Part shown: one piece after another, positions 56,362 to 64,000 of the stretch
How the letters are laid out: each line of letters opens with the position of its first letter
Numbering within the stretch: the stretch's first letter is position 1
NCBI GenBank assembly: GCA_027314025.1
Contig: DAHVCP010000069.1
Span: forward strand, 1 to 64,000
Direction of reading: 5' to 3'
DNA length: 64,000 bases
From: Acidobacteriota bacterium
GTDB taxonomy: Bacteria; Acidobacteriota; Terriglobia; Terriglobales; SCQP01
Translations under genes and position numbers: made by a program
The notes under the pieces: model-generated
The model's database searches: none
What the model saw: the letters and a program-made list of their open reading frames with translations, nothing else
Told to the model about the DNA's origin: nothing

Positions 56362-57819
56362 ATGGCTGACTACATGTTCCTTCTTGAAAGCCGGCTCAGC
56401 CCGGAGCAGCAGGCCCTGGTGGCGCGGCTCCAGCGGCACTGCCAACAAGCCGGATTGAACCTTTATTTGACCGGCGGCCCGATGCGCGACCTGCTGGCCG
56501 GCGGGCCGATCCGCACGCTGGATTTTACCGTCGAGGGCAACCCGCTGAAATTGCAGAAAGGTTTGGTGGCGGAGGGCGCCGAGGTGCGCTTCGCCGATGA
56601 GGAGGAACAGAGCCTCCGGCTGCGGCGCCGCTCCGTCCGCTTTCGGATTACCGCCGCGCACACGGAGACGTTTGAGCGCCCGGGCAAGCCGCCGGAGATG
56701 CGGCCCGCCGCCATCATCGAGGATTTGCGCCGCCGCGGCTTCACTCTGGATGCCATCGGCCTTTCCCTCAACCCGGCTTCCCGCGGCTTGCTGTTGGACC
56801 CGACCAACGGGCTGGCGGACATCGAAGCGCGCCAGATCCGCATGATCCACAACTACGTGTTTTACGAGGATCCGGTGCGGCTGTTGCGGGCGGTTCGGCT
56901 GCAAACGCGGCTGCAATTCACCCTGGAGGAGCGTACGGCGGCGCGGGCGGCCGCGGCGCGGGAAAACGACTATTTGGTCCACGCCTATAAGGCTTCCTGC
57001 GGGCGGGAATTCGAGGCCATCGCCTATGAGCCGGATCCGGCGGCGGTGCTGAAGGCGCTGGACGCGGAAGGGCTATTGGCGCCGGTCTACGGGCCGGCGT
57101 TCAAGACGGCGAAGATGAACCTGGCGGGGTTGTCGCGGCTGGCGCCCGCCGCCGCGGAGTTGGAAGAAGCGGGGTTGACCGCCGATGCCGGTCCCGTGGC
57201 CTTGCAGTTCATGATCGGCGACTTGCCGGACAAGGAGCAGGCGCGGCTGGCGCGGCTGCCCATGAGCAAGCCGTTAGTCAGCGGCTGGCAGTCCTTGCCG
57301 GGCGACTCCAAGGCGTTGGCCAAGCGCTTGGCCGGCGGCAAAGAGCCTTCCCTGGCGCAATTGCACGATTGGCTGCACGATGCCCGGCCGGAGGTGGTGC
57401 TGTTTTTGGCGGCCACCAGTTCCGGGCCGGTGCAGAAACGGCTGAAGGAGTTCACCAGCCAACTGCCGCGCATCCGCCAGCAACTGCCGCTGCGGGAATT
57501 GCAGCAGTGGGGCCTGAGTCCCAACGCGCCGCAGTTTCACGACGTGATGCAGCGGATCTTCCGCCGCTTGCTGGAGGGAGAGGGCCGCACGCCGCCGGAG
57601 GTGCGCGCGGTCATGGAGGAGGAGGCGGCGCGTTCCGGCGTGGCGCCGGCCAGCGAGGCGGCGGGAGCGGAGGCGAAAGGCAAGGGCCGCCGCGGAGGCC
57701 GGGCCGGCAAGCCGGCCTCCCCCATGGCGGCTAAGCCCGCCAAGCCCGCCGAGCCGGCAAAGGCCCCGGCGCCGGTGAAGGCGCGGACGCCGAATCCAGC
57801 CGCGCGCAAGAAGAAGTAG
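56362..57819 (+). CDS. tRNA nucleotidyltransferase/poly(A) polymerase-like protein with altered active site
   Basis: 485 residues. Polymerase beta-like head: LYLTGGPMRDLLAGGPIRTL (38-53), DFTVEG, a middle strand with RRRSVRFRITAAH, then EDLRRRGFTLDAIGLSLNPA, DPTNGLADIEARQIRMIHNY and FYEDPVRLLRAVRLQTRLQF of the class II CCA-enzyme family. However, the metal-binding D-x-D (usually K-D-x-D) reads T52-L-D54, and the RRD motif reads R-R-G126. Both positions usually carry Asp, so activity may be lost or changed. The C-terminal half is helical and ends in an Ala/Pro/Lys-rich tail. It lies 24 bp after the recombinase gene. Confidence 0.85.
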   Translation: MADYMFLLESRLSPEQQALVARLQRHCQQAGLNLYLTGGPMRDLLAGGPIRTLDFTVEGNPLKLQKGLVAEGAEVRFADEEEQSLRLRRRSVRFRITAAHTETFERPGKPPEMRPAAIIEDLRRRGFTLDAIGLSLNPASRGLLLDPTNGLADIEARQIRMIHNYVFYEDPVRLLRAVRLQTRLQFTLEERTAARAAAARENDYLVHAYKASCGREFEAIAYEPDPAAVLKALDAEGLLAPVYGPAFKTAKMNLAGLSRLAPAAAELEEAGLTADAGPVALQFMIGDLPDKEQARLARLPMSKPLVSGWQSLPGDSKALAKRLAGGKEPSLAQLHDWLHDARPEVVLFLAATSSGPVQKRLKEFTSQLPRIRQQLPLRELQQWGLSPNAPQFHDVMQRIFRRLLEGEGRTPPEVRAVMEEEAARSGVAPASEAAGAEAKGKGRRGGRAGKPASPMAAKPAKPAEPAKAPAPVKARTPNPAARKKK

Positions 57820-57852
57820 TCTCCGCCCCCGGCCTCGCGGCATCATGGAGCT

Positions 57853-60800
57853 ATGAACGCCGCCGCGCCCTTCGTCCATCTGCACGTGCATTCGGATTAT
57901 TCCTTGCTGGATGGCGCCTGCGACGTCAGCAAGCTGGTGGCGCGGGCGGCGGCGCTGGGGCAGCCGGCGGTGGCGCTCACCGATCACGGCAATCTTTTCG
58001 GCGCGGTGGCGTTCCAGCGCGCCGCCAAGGCGGCCGGGATTCAACCCATCCTGGGTTGCGAGTTGTACGTCGCTAAACAGGCCGATCACCGCGTAGGGCC
58101 CGGGGGTGAAGCCGCCGACGCCGGCGGCGCGGGCGCCAGCGGTCCCAGCGCCTATAACCACCTCATCGTTCTGTGCGAGAACGAAACCGGCTACGGCAAT
58201 CTGGTCAAAATCGTTTCTGAAGCCAGCTTGCACGGCTTTTATTACAAGCCGCGCATCAGCAAGGCGTTTCTCGCCGAGCATTCCGGCGGCCTCATCGCCC
58301 TCTCCGCCTGCCTCAAGGGCGAGGTGCAGGAATGGCTGACGGCCGGCAAGCCCGAAGCCGCCGAAGCCGCCGCCGCCGAGTACCGGGACATCTTCGGAGC
58401 CGGCAACTTCTTTTTGGAGATCCAAAACCAGGACCTGGCGCAGGAGCACAAGATTCAGGCCGATATGCTGCGCGTGTCCGAGCGCACCGCCTTGCCGCTG
58501 GTGGCCACCAATGACTGCCACTATTTGCAGCATGACGATGCCCGCATGCACGACGTCCTGCTGTGCATCCAAATGGGCAAGCGGGTGGAGGATGAGCGGC
58601 GGATGCGCTTCGGCAGCGATCAGTTCTATTTGAAGAGCGGCGAGGAGATGCTGCGGATGTTCTCCGGCATCGAACACGCCGTGCACCGCACCGCCGAAAT
58701 CGCCGCCCGCTGCCACTGCGAGCTGAAGCCGGTGGATTCGCCGTTCCCGCGCTTCGACGTGCCCGCGGGCGAGACGCTGGATGGCTATCTGGCGCGGATC
58801 GCGCGGCAGGGACTGGCGGAGCGCGAGGCGCACCTGGCCGCCCGGCGGCGCTCCGGCCGCGCCGGCCACAGCGCCGCGGAGTACACCGAGCGGCTGGAGC
58901 GGGAGTTGGCGGTGATCGCGGCGATGCGCTACTCCGGTTATTTCCTCATCGTCTGGGACTTCATCCGCTTCGCCCGCGAGCGGGGCATCCCGGTGGGGCC
59001 GGGGCGCGGTTCGGCGGCCGGCAGCCTGGTCTCCTACGCGCTGGGGATCACCGGCATGGATCCCTTGGAGCACGAGTTGCTGTTCGAGCGTTTTCTGAAT
59101 CCGGAACGCGTCTCCATGCCCGACATTGACATTGACTTTTGCATGCGCCGCCGCGGCGAGGTCATCGAGTACGTCACGGAAAAATACGGCCGGGAGAACG
59201 TGTCGCAGATCATCACGTTCGGGACGCTGGGCGCCAAGGCGGCGATCAAGGACGTGGGGCGGGCCATGGACCTGCCCTACGGCGAGGTGGACCGCATCGC
59301 CAAGCTGGTGCCGTCGCAGCCGCTGAACATCCGCATCGAGGATGCGCTGGCCGCCTCGCCGGAGCTGGAAGCGCTGCGCGCCGGCGATAGCCGGATCGCG
59401 GAGTTGCTGGACGTGGCGCAGCGCGTGGAGGGGCTGTGCCGCCACGCCGGCATGCACGCCGCGGGCGTGGTCATCGCTCCCCGCCCGCTGACCGAGCTGG
59501 TGCCGCTGTACAAGACGAACCGGGATGAAATCGTCACGCAGTTCGACATGGAGGGGTTGGAGAAGATCGGCCTGCTGAAGATGGATTTCCTCGGGCTGAC
59601 CACGCTCACCATTCTGACCGAGGCGGAGCGGTGGGTGCGGCAGCGCTCCGATCCGGAGTTCTCCCTCGATGCGTTGCCGGAAGACGACCCGGAAACCTAC
59701 GCCTTGTTTTGCCGCGGCAATACCGGCGGAGTGTTTCAGTTTGAATCCGCGGGCATGCGCGACATCTTGAAGCGCTACCGGCCGGAACGGCTCAGCGACC
59801 TGACGGCGCTGAACGCGCTGTACCGGCCCGGCCCGATCCAGGGCGGCATGATTGACGATTTCATCGCCCGCAAGCACGGGCGCAAGGCGATCAGCTATGA
59901 ACTGCCGGAGCTGGAGCCGATCCTGGCGGAGACGCTGGGCGTGTTCGTCTATCAGGAGCAGGTGATGCAGGCGGCGCACCATCTGGCGGGGTACTCGCTG
60001 GGCGAAGCGGATTTGCTGCGCCGCGCCATGGGCAAGAAGAAGCAGGAGGAGATGGACCGGCAGCGGGAGAAGTTCATCGCCGGGGCCACGGCGCGCGGCT
60101 TGCCCCAGGCGGCGGTGGCGCACATTTTCGACCTGATGGCGCAGTTCGCCGGGTACGGCTTCAACAAGAGCCATGCCGCCGCCTACGCGGAGCTGGCCTA
60201 CCGCTGCGCCTACCTGAAGGCGCATTATCCCGTGGCCTTCATGTCCGCGCTGCTGTCCTGCTGCGGCGACAGCGACGGCGTGGTGAAATACATCGGCGAG
60301 TGTCGGCTGCTGCGCCTGCGCGTGCTGCCGCCGGATATTCACCTCAGCGACGCGTATTTCACCCCCGACCGCGACGCCATCCGCTTCGGCCTGGGGGCGA
60401 TCAAGAACGTTGGCGAGGCGGCGGTGGAGCATATCCTTCAGGCCCGCGCCGACGGCCCATTCCGGGACCTGTTCGAGTTTTGCCGCCGCGCCGGTGGGCG
60501 CACGCTGAACAAGCGCGTGCTCGAGAGTCTGATCAAAAGCGGGGCGCTGGACGGCCTGGGCGGGGCGCCCGAGCGCGAGCCTGGCGCGGCGCGGGCGGCG
60601 CTGATGGCGCAGGCGGAGGCGGCGCTGGATGCGGCGCAGAAAGAGGAGAAGCGCCGCGCCACCGGCCAGCACGGCCTGCCGCTGCTGTTTGGCGGAGCGG
60701 AGGCGGAACCGCCCGCGCCGGCCTTGCCCGACGCCGCGCCCTGGGAGGAAGCCGAGCGCCTGGCGTCCGAGAAGGAAGTCTTGGGCTTTTACGTCACCGG

Positions 60801-61386
60801 GCATCCGCTCGACCGCCACGCCGACTTGCTTGCCGACCTGGGCATAACCCCGCTCGACGGCCTGGCGGAGCGCCGCGCCCATCCACGCGAGGAGTTTTCC
60901 GTGGCCGGGGTGCTGGCCGGCATGCAGGTGAAGCGCAATAAGAAAGGCGAGAGCTGGGCGGTGGCCAAGCTGGAGGATCAGACCGGCCGTGCGGAGGTGC
61001 TGTGTTTCGCCGAGGCCTTCCGCCGCCTGGAACCGATGCTGCGTCTCAGCGCGCCGCTCTGGCTGCGCGTGCGGCTGGCCAATGACGAGGAGACCGAGCG
61101 CCTGCAATTGAGCGACGCCAAGGAACTGACCTCGGTCCGCCCGGTGCTGCCCTCCGCCCTGCAACTGCGGCTGGATGTGGACGGCCTGGCGGATGAAACG
61201 CTGGAGTCGTTGCGGCAGTTGCTTGCCGGCCACCCGGGATCGGCTAAGATACATTTGCATGCCCGTTCCGGGCGGGAGGGTTTTGAACAGGTTCTGGAAT
61301 TAGACGCCACCGTCGCGGCGGATGCGGGATTTCGCCGCGCGGCGGAGCAGTTGTGCGGCCCAGGCTGTCTGAGTGTTGTGGCTTGA
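57853..61386 (+). CDS. dnaE: DNA polymerase III subunit alpha
   Basis: 1177 residues. Replicative polymerase subunit. PHP domain at the N-terminus: FVHLHVHSDYSLLDGACDVS, VALTDHGNLFGAVAF, HYLQHDDARMHDVLLC. Palm: GPGRGSAAGSLVSYALGITG, SMPDIDIDFCMRRRGEVIEY with catalytic DIDIDF, then GTLGAKAAIKDVGRAM, HAAGVVIAPRPLTELVPL and KMDFLGLTTLTILTEAER. Fingers/beta-binding: LYRPGPIQGGMIDDFIARKH, FGYGFNKSHAAAYAE-type block, HhH NVGEAAVEHILQ, OB fold FSVAGVLAGMQVKRNKKGES. A short Ala/Gly-rich insert at residues 80-95 is unusual. It starts 34 bp after the nucleotidyltransferase-like gene. Confidence 0.97.
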   Translation: MNAAAPFVHLHVHSDYSLLDGACDVSKLVARAAALGQPAVALTDHGNLFGAVAFQRAAKAAGIQPILGCELYVAKQADHRVGPGGEAADAGGAGASGPSAYNHLIVLCENETGYGNLVKIVSEASLHGFYYKPRISKAFLAEHSGGLIALSACLKGEVQEWLTAGKPEAAEAAAAEYRDIFGAGNFFLEIQNQDLAQEHKIQADMLRVSERTALPLVATNDCHYLQHDDARMHDVLLCIQMGKRVEDERRMRFGSDQFYLKSGEEMLRMFSGIEHAVHRTAEIAARCHCELKPVDSPFPRFDVPAGETLDGYLARIARQGLAEREAHLAARRRSGRAGHSAAEYTERLERELAVIAAMRYSGYFLIVWDFIRFARERGIPVGPGRGSAAGSLVSYALGITGMDPLEHELLFERFLNPERVSMPDIDIDFCMRRRGEVIEYVTEKYGRENVSQIITFGTLGAKAAIKDVGRAMDLPYGEVDRIAKLVPSQPLNIRIEDALAASPELEALRAGDSRIAELLDVAQRVEGLCRHAGMHAAGVVIAPRPLTELVPLYKTNRDEIVTQFDMEGLEKIGLLKMDFLGLTTLTILTEAERWVRQRSDPEFSLDALPEDDPETYALFCRGNTGGVFQFESAGMRDILKRYRPERLSDLTALNALYRPGPIQGGMIDDFIARKHGRKAISYELPELEPILAETLGVFVYQEQVMQAAHHLAGYSLGEADLLRRAMGKKKQEEMDRQREKFIAGATARGLPQAAVAHIFDLMAQFAGYGFNKSHAAAYAELAYRCAYLKAHYPVAFMSALLSCCGDSDGVVKYIGECRLLRLRVLPPDIHLSDAYFTPDRDAIRFGLGAIKNVGEAAVEHILQARADGPFRDLFEFCRRAGGRTLNKRVLESLIKSGALDGLGGAPEREPGAARAALMAQAEAALDAAQKEEKRRATGQHGLPLLFGGAEAEPPAPALPDAAPWEEAERLASEKEVLGFYVTGHPLDRHADLLADLGITPLDGLAERRAHPREEFSVAGVLAGMQVKRNKKGESWAVAKLEDQTGRAEVLCFAEAFRRLEPMLRLSAPLWLRVRLANDEETERLQLSDAKELTSVRPVLPSALQLRLDVDGLADETLESLRQLLAGHPGSAKIHLHARSGREGFEQVLELDATVAADAGFRRAAEQLCGPGCLSVVA

Positions 61387-61416
61387 TCCGGCGCCGCCCC
61401 CAGGGTTCATTTTTCG

Positions 61417-62379
61417 ATGAGCGATTCGTTGCCCAATTCACCGGATCCGGAAAGCCTGCAAGCGGCGGCCGAGGAGGCCCTCAGCCAGGAGTTGGCTGTC
61501 TTGCGCGGCGCGTCCGCTCCCGCCGCCGCGTCCTCCGCGGCCGGCGCCGAGGACGAACCCCGAGTGGAGAGCGAGGTCTGGCGCCGGGTCTTGCTGGCCA
61601 GGCACCCGCAGCGGCCCACCGCGCTGGATTGGATCGGCCTGTTGTGCGGCGACTTCGCCGAGCTGCACGGCGACCGCCGCTTTGGCGACGATCCGGCGAT
61701 GGTGGCGGGGATGGCGGAGTTTCGCGGCCGGCAAGTGCTCATCCTCGGTCAGCAGCGCGGGCGCGACGTCAAGGACAAGATCCGCCGCAATTTCGGCATG
61801 GCCAAGCCGGAGGGATATCGCAAGGCGATGCGGCTGATGCGCCTAGCCGAGAAGTTTCACCGCCCCATCCTATCCTTGATTGACACCCAAGGCGCTTATC
61901 CCGGCGTGGATGCCGAGGAGCGGGGCCAGGCCGAGGCGATCGCCTGGAATTTGCGGGAGATGGCCCGCTTGCGGGTGCCCGTGGTGGCGACCGTGGTGGG
62001 GGAAGGCGGGAGCGGGGGAGCCCTGGGCATCGGCATGGGAAATCGCGTGCTGATGCTGGAAAACGCCATGTATTCGGTGATCTCGCCGGAGGGCTGCGCC
62101 TCGATCATGTGGCGCGATGCGGAGAAGAAAGAGATCGCCGCCGCGGCCCTGAAGCTGACCGCCGCCGAACTGCTCGCCTTGGACTTGGTGGACGAAGTCG
62201 TGCCGGAACCTCCCGGCGGCGCCCACACCGATCCCAAGGCGGCGGCGCAGATGCTGGGCGACGCGCTGGAGCGTGCTCTGGTGGGAATGGAAAATCTGTC
62301 CGGTGCGGACCTGCAAGCTCAACGCTGCGCCCGCTTCCGGGGATTAGGACATTTTTACCAGGAAGCGCCCGCCCGGTAG
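61417..62379 (+). CDS. accA: Acetyl-CoA carboxylase carboxyltransferase subunit alpha
   Basis: 320 residues. Transfers the carboxyl group from biotin to acetyl-CoA, first step of fatty acid synthesis, with Acc[121 protein letters not shown] and [17 protein letters not shown] follow in the normal AccA order. An Ala-rich stretch at about 25-50 is the only irregularity. It begins 30 bp after dnaE. Confidence 0.97.
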   Translation: MSDSLPNSPDPESLQAAAEEALSQELAVLRGASAPAAASSAAGAEDEPRVESEVWRRVLLARHPQRPTALDWIGLLCGDFAELHGDRRFGDDPAMVAGMAEFRGRQVLILGQQRGRDVKDKIRRNFGMAKPEGYRKAMRLMRLAEKFHRPILSLIDTQGAYPGVDAEERGQAEAIAWNLREMARLRVPVVATVVGEGGSGGALGIGMGNRVLMLENAMYSVISPEGCASIMWRDAEKKEIAAAALKLTAAELLALDLVDEVVPEPPGGAHTDPKAAAQMLGDALERALVGMENLSGADLQAQRCARFRGLGHFYQEAPAR

Positions 62380-63027
62380 AATTTGCGCCCTCCCGGGAGG
62401 ATTTTACTCGCGGGCGAGGAGGGGCGTCGGGCGCAAACCTCCTGAAATCAGCGGTGCATGGTTTGGCATGTGCGTTGCAAGAACAGAGAACAGACGAAGT
62501 GGCGCAACCAAAAGGGCTCTCGGGGCGAAATGCTTCGAGGGCCCTTTTAACGTTCGCGCGACGTTCCATCGGACCTCCGTTCGCCGGCAGTCGCACCCTC
62601 GCCTGACCGCACCCGCCAACCCGCGGCGCCAACCCGCGGCGCCAACCTGGATAAGCCGTGAGCGCTTGCGGGTATCCGCAGCGGCGCGTGCCGAGGTGGG
62701 GAGCCCGCGGGATAGCCGTTGGGGCGCCGTCTAGAGCCAGGCGCCTAAGCCGGTTCCGATGAAAGCCCGGAGGGGCAGCCGGACGCGCGCCGGCGCATCA
62801 GCGGCGCAGGCGCCGGCTAATCGCGGCCCAATTGCGGCTGGCCACCCCGGAAATCCACGGCGCGGCGCACTGGTTGCGGCGGCTGCGACGCATCGCGCTT
62901 CTGGTAAGCTGTGCTCGTTTCGGCCCGAGACGCCGCGCGCCCGTGTTGGATTGGGTGGATCAGCCGGCCCGCCATTGCCGGCGCCCCGACGTCGCCGAAA
63001 CCATTCTCGGTACCGAGCAGGATTCGC
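62380..63027. other. Intergenic region after accA
   Basis: 648 bp with no gene that I can support. It contains the terminator hairpin at 62510-62548, and then a GC-rich stretch. The short frames that cross it do not resemble known proteins. The trinucleotide-level repeat CGGCGCCAACC (about 62625-62648, twice in tandem) is visible. Confidence 0.5.
62510..62548 (+). terminator. Hairpin terminator after accA
   Basis: Outer stem AAAAGGGC (62510-62517) with GCCCTTTT (62541-62548), continuing inwards with CTC/GAG and GC pairs to a GAAA-containing loop. The flanking A- and T-tracts make it a plausible bidirectional intrinsic terminator, 130 bp after the accA stop. Confidence 0.75.
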
Positions 63028-63483
63028 ATGAAGACCGCGTTGCTTTTGCGCATTGCTTCCGTGTTGACGTTGATTCACGCCGCGCTGCATACCATCGGGG
63101 GCGTTTTCGGCAAGCCCTCGCCTGGGGCCGCGGCTCATGTAGCGGGGGTGATGCAGAACACATCCTTTCCATGGATGGGAAATCCGCGCACCTACTGGGA
63201 CTTCCTCATGGGCATGGGATTGGGGCTCAGCATCTTCTTGACCGCATTGGGAATCGTGTTTTGGCTGCTGGCGTCGCTAGCGCCGGAGGCAGGCGCGCGG
63301 CTGCGGCCGGTGCTGCTGGTGTTTGCCCTCGCATTCGTGGCATTGGCGGCGGATTCCTTGCGCTATTTCTTCTTCGGTGCGGTGATTGTCGAGGTGCTGA
63401 TCGCCGTTTGCTTGGCGCTGGCGTTAGCGGTTGCGGGCCGGAGCGCCGGCGGCGAACAGCGGGAGGGGGCGGGCGCTCGGTAA
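63028..63483 (+). CDS. Four-helix integral membrane protein
   Basis: 151 residues from ATG 63028. Helices: MKTALLLRIASVLTLIHAAL, WDFLMGMGLGLSIFLTALGI, LRPVLLVFALAFVALAADSL, YFFFGAVIVEVLIAVCLALAL. HTIGGVFGKPSPG and the MGNPRTYWDFLMGMGL loop with conserved polar residues resemble the LIC_13387-type family of unknown function; this match is from memory and moderate. No partner gene. An in-frame upstream start (TTG 62911) would add 39 atypical residues. Confidence 0.75.
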   Translation: MKTALLLRIASVLTLIHAALHTIGGVFGKPSPGAAAHVAGVMQNTSFPWMGNPRTYWDFLMGMGLGLSIFLTALGIVFWLLASLAPEAGARLRPVLLVFALAFVALAADSLRYFFFGAVIVEVLIAVCLALALAVAGRSAGGEQREGAGAR

Positions 63484-63659
63484 AGCCGGCACGGCGGCCC
63501 GCGAAGCCAGGAGCAAGGCGGCGCATCAGCTGAGTCACTGGCTGGGGCCGCGCCGACCCCGCGTTCCCGACCGGCTGGGCGGTCGTCAGGTTGGGCTAAG
63601 TTAGGGCGCGTCACTCTAAATACGCCAGCGATGCCGGTCTGCTTGGAGGAGGTGCGGCG

Positions 63660-64000
63660 ATTCGTTGCGTCAGGCAATGGGCAATGGCGGTGACAGCCAC
63701 CGCCGGATTGGCGGGGTTCGTCTGGGCGCAGCAGCCCCCACCGGTGCCGGTGCAAATCCAGTCGGCGCGGACCGTCTTCCTGGCCAATGGTGGGAACACC
63801 TGTTCTTGGTTCATCGGCGCCAACCGCGGATATCGGCAACTGTACGCGGCGCTGCGGGCCTGGGGCCGCTACCAATTGGTAGCTACGCCGGCGCAGGCCA
63901 ACCTGATTCTGGCGGTGTCGTTTGCGTGTCCCGAAAGCGATCCTGAGAACCAAATCGCATACGCGCGGCTGCGGTTACGAATCTTTCAGCCGCGGCCCCA
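63660..64000 (+). CDS. Secreted protein, truncated by window end
   Basis: At least 113 residues, open at the window edge. From 63660 it reads RCVRQWAMAVTATAGLAGFV-WA-QQPP, a good signal peptide, then VQIQSARTVFLANGGNTCSW, LYAALRAWGRYQLVATPAQA and NLILAVSFACP, ending RLRLRIFQPRP. The SART-VFL...LYAAL..WGRYQLV...ADL pattern is that of a small family of exported proteins of unknown function. The start is uncertain: GGAGGAGG at 63645-63652 sits 7 bases before an ATT at 63660; the first in-frame ATG is 63684 and would shorten the signal peptide. Confidence 0.65.
   Translation, partial: MRCVRQWAMAVTATAGLAGFVWAQQPPPVPVQIQSARTVFLANGGNTCSWFIGANRGYRQLYAALRAWGRYQLVATPAQANLILAVSFACPESDPENQIAYARLRLRIFQPRP

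Noticed and set aside
57274-61260. 1328-residue open frame antisense to dnaE
   Set aside because: It is the mirror of a high-GC gene (His/Gln/Arg/Gly-rich, no recognisable domains), while the plus strand holds full-length DnaE.

Overview
The window is high-GC (roughly two thirds G+C by eye) bacterial chromosome, densely coding on both strands, with no rRNA, tRNA, CRISPR array or insertion sequence that I could recognise. The best guess for the host is an Acidobacteriota (Terriglobia-like) bacterium. The reasons are two very large outer-membrane receptors with an N-terminal carboxypeptidase-regulatory-like domain, a GH9 cellulase, an LpxD gene (so Gram-negative envelope), FecR/ECF-sigma signalling and many Gly/Ala-rich proteins. 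This assignment is inference from gene content, not from a marker gene.

Layout. 1-2.6 kb: a YbjQ-type protein, an unrecognised two-gene pair whose second member carries a HEPN-like R-x6-H motif, and a YraN-type nuclease-fold protein. 3.2-5.0 kb: a GNAT acetyltransferase directly followed by a stand-alone LigD-type NHEJ polymerase. 5.3-7.2 kb: GH9 glycosidase. 7.2-7.9 kb: VapBC toxin-antitoxin pair with a visible repeat operator. 8-15 kb: MeaB GTPase, DUF488 protein with a repeated start segment, NAD-dependent DNA ligase, cupin, IlvD. 15.4-17 kb: phosphoribosyltransferase and alpha/beta hydrolase. 17.4-20 kb: a large ATPase with zinc-hook-like CxxC and a C-terminal RloC/PrrC-like HEPN region, a likely defence RNase. 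20.2-25.7 kb: Tat-exported FG-GAP protein, ankyrin protein, small membrane protein, MBL-fold hydrolase, aldo/keto reductase. 25.8-32.7 kb (minus strand): an ECF sigma factor, a FecR-type membrane regulator and two ABC ATPase/permease pairs in one run. 33-37.3 kb: HemA and a CcsA/HemX-like protein, an AI-2E-type permease, a BON-domain protein.

37.5-53.5 kb reads as one phosphorus locus. It holds a PhoB-like response regulator, a CHAD protein, Ppx, SixA and polyphosphate kinase, then remains of a histidine acid phosphatase, two TonB-receptor-like outer-membrane proteins, and a secreted AcpA/phospholipase-C-type phosphoesterase. Five sites with the 7-4-7 layout of a Pho box (CTGTCAT-CAAA-CCGTCAT and variants) lie only in the promoter regions of this block. 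This suggests one regulon that links polyphosphate storage with outer-membrane uptake of phosphorus compounds.

53.5-64 kb is mostly housekeeping: LpxD with a small partner, a XerC/D recombinase, a tRNA-nucleotidyltransferase-like protein with altered active-site residues, DnaE, AccA, a four-helix membrane protein, and a secreted protein cut by the window end that may start at ATT. Short dispersed repeats sit in several intergenic regions (2.7-3.2, 5.0-5.2, 9.8 and 15.0-15.2 kb).
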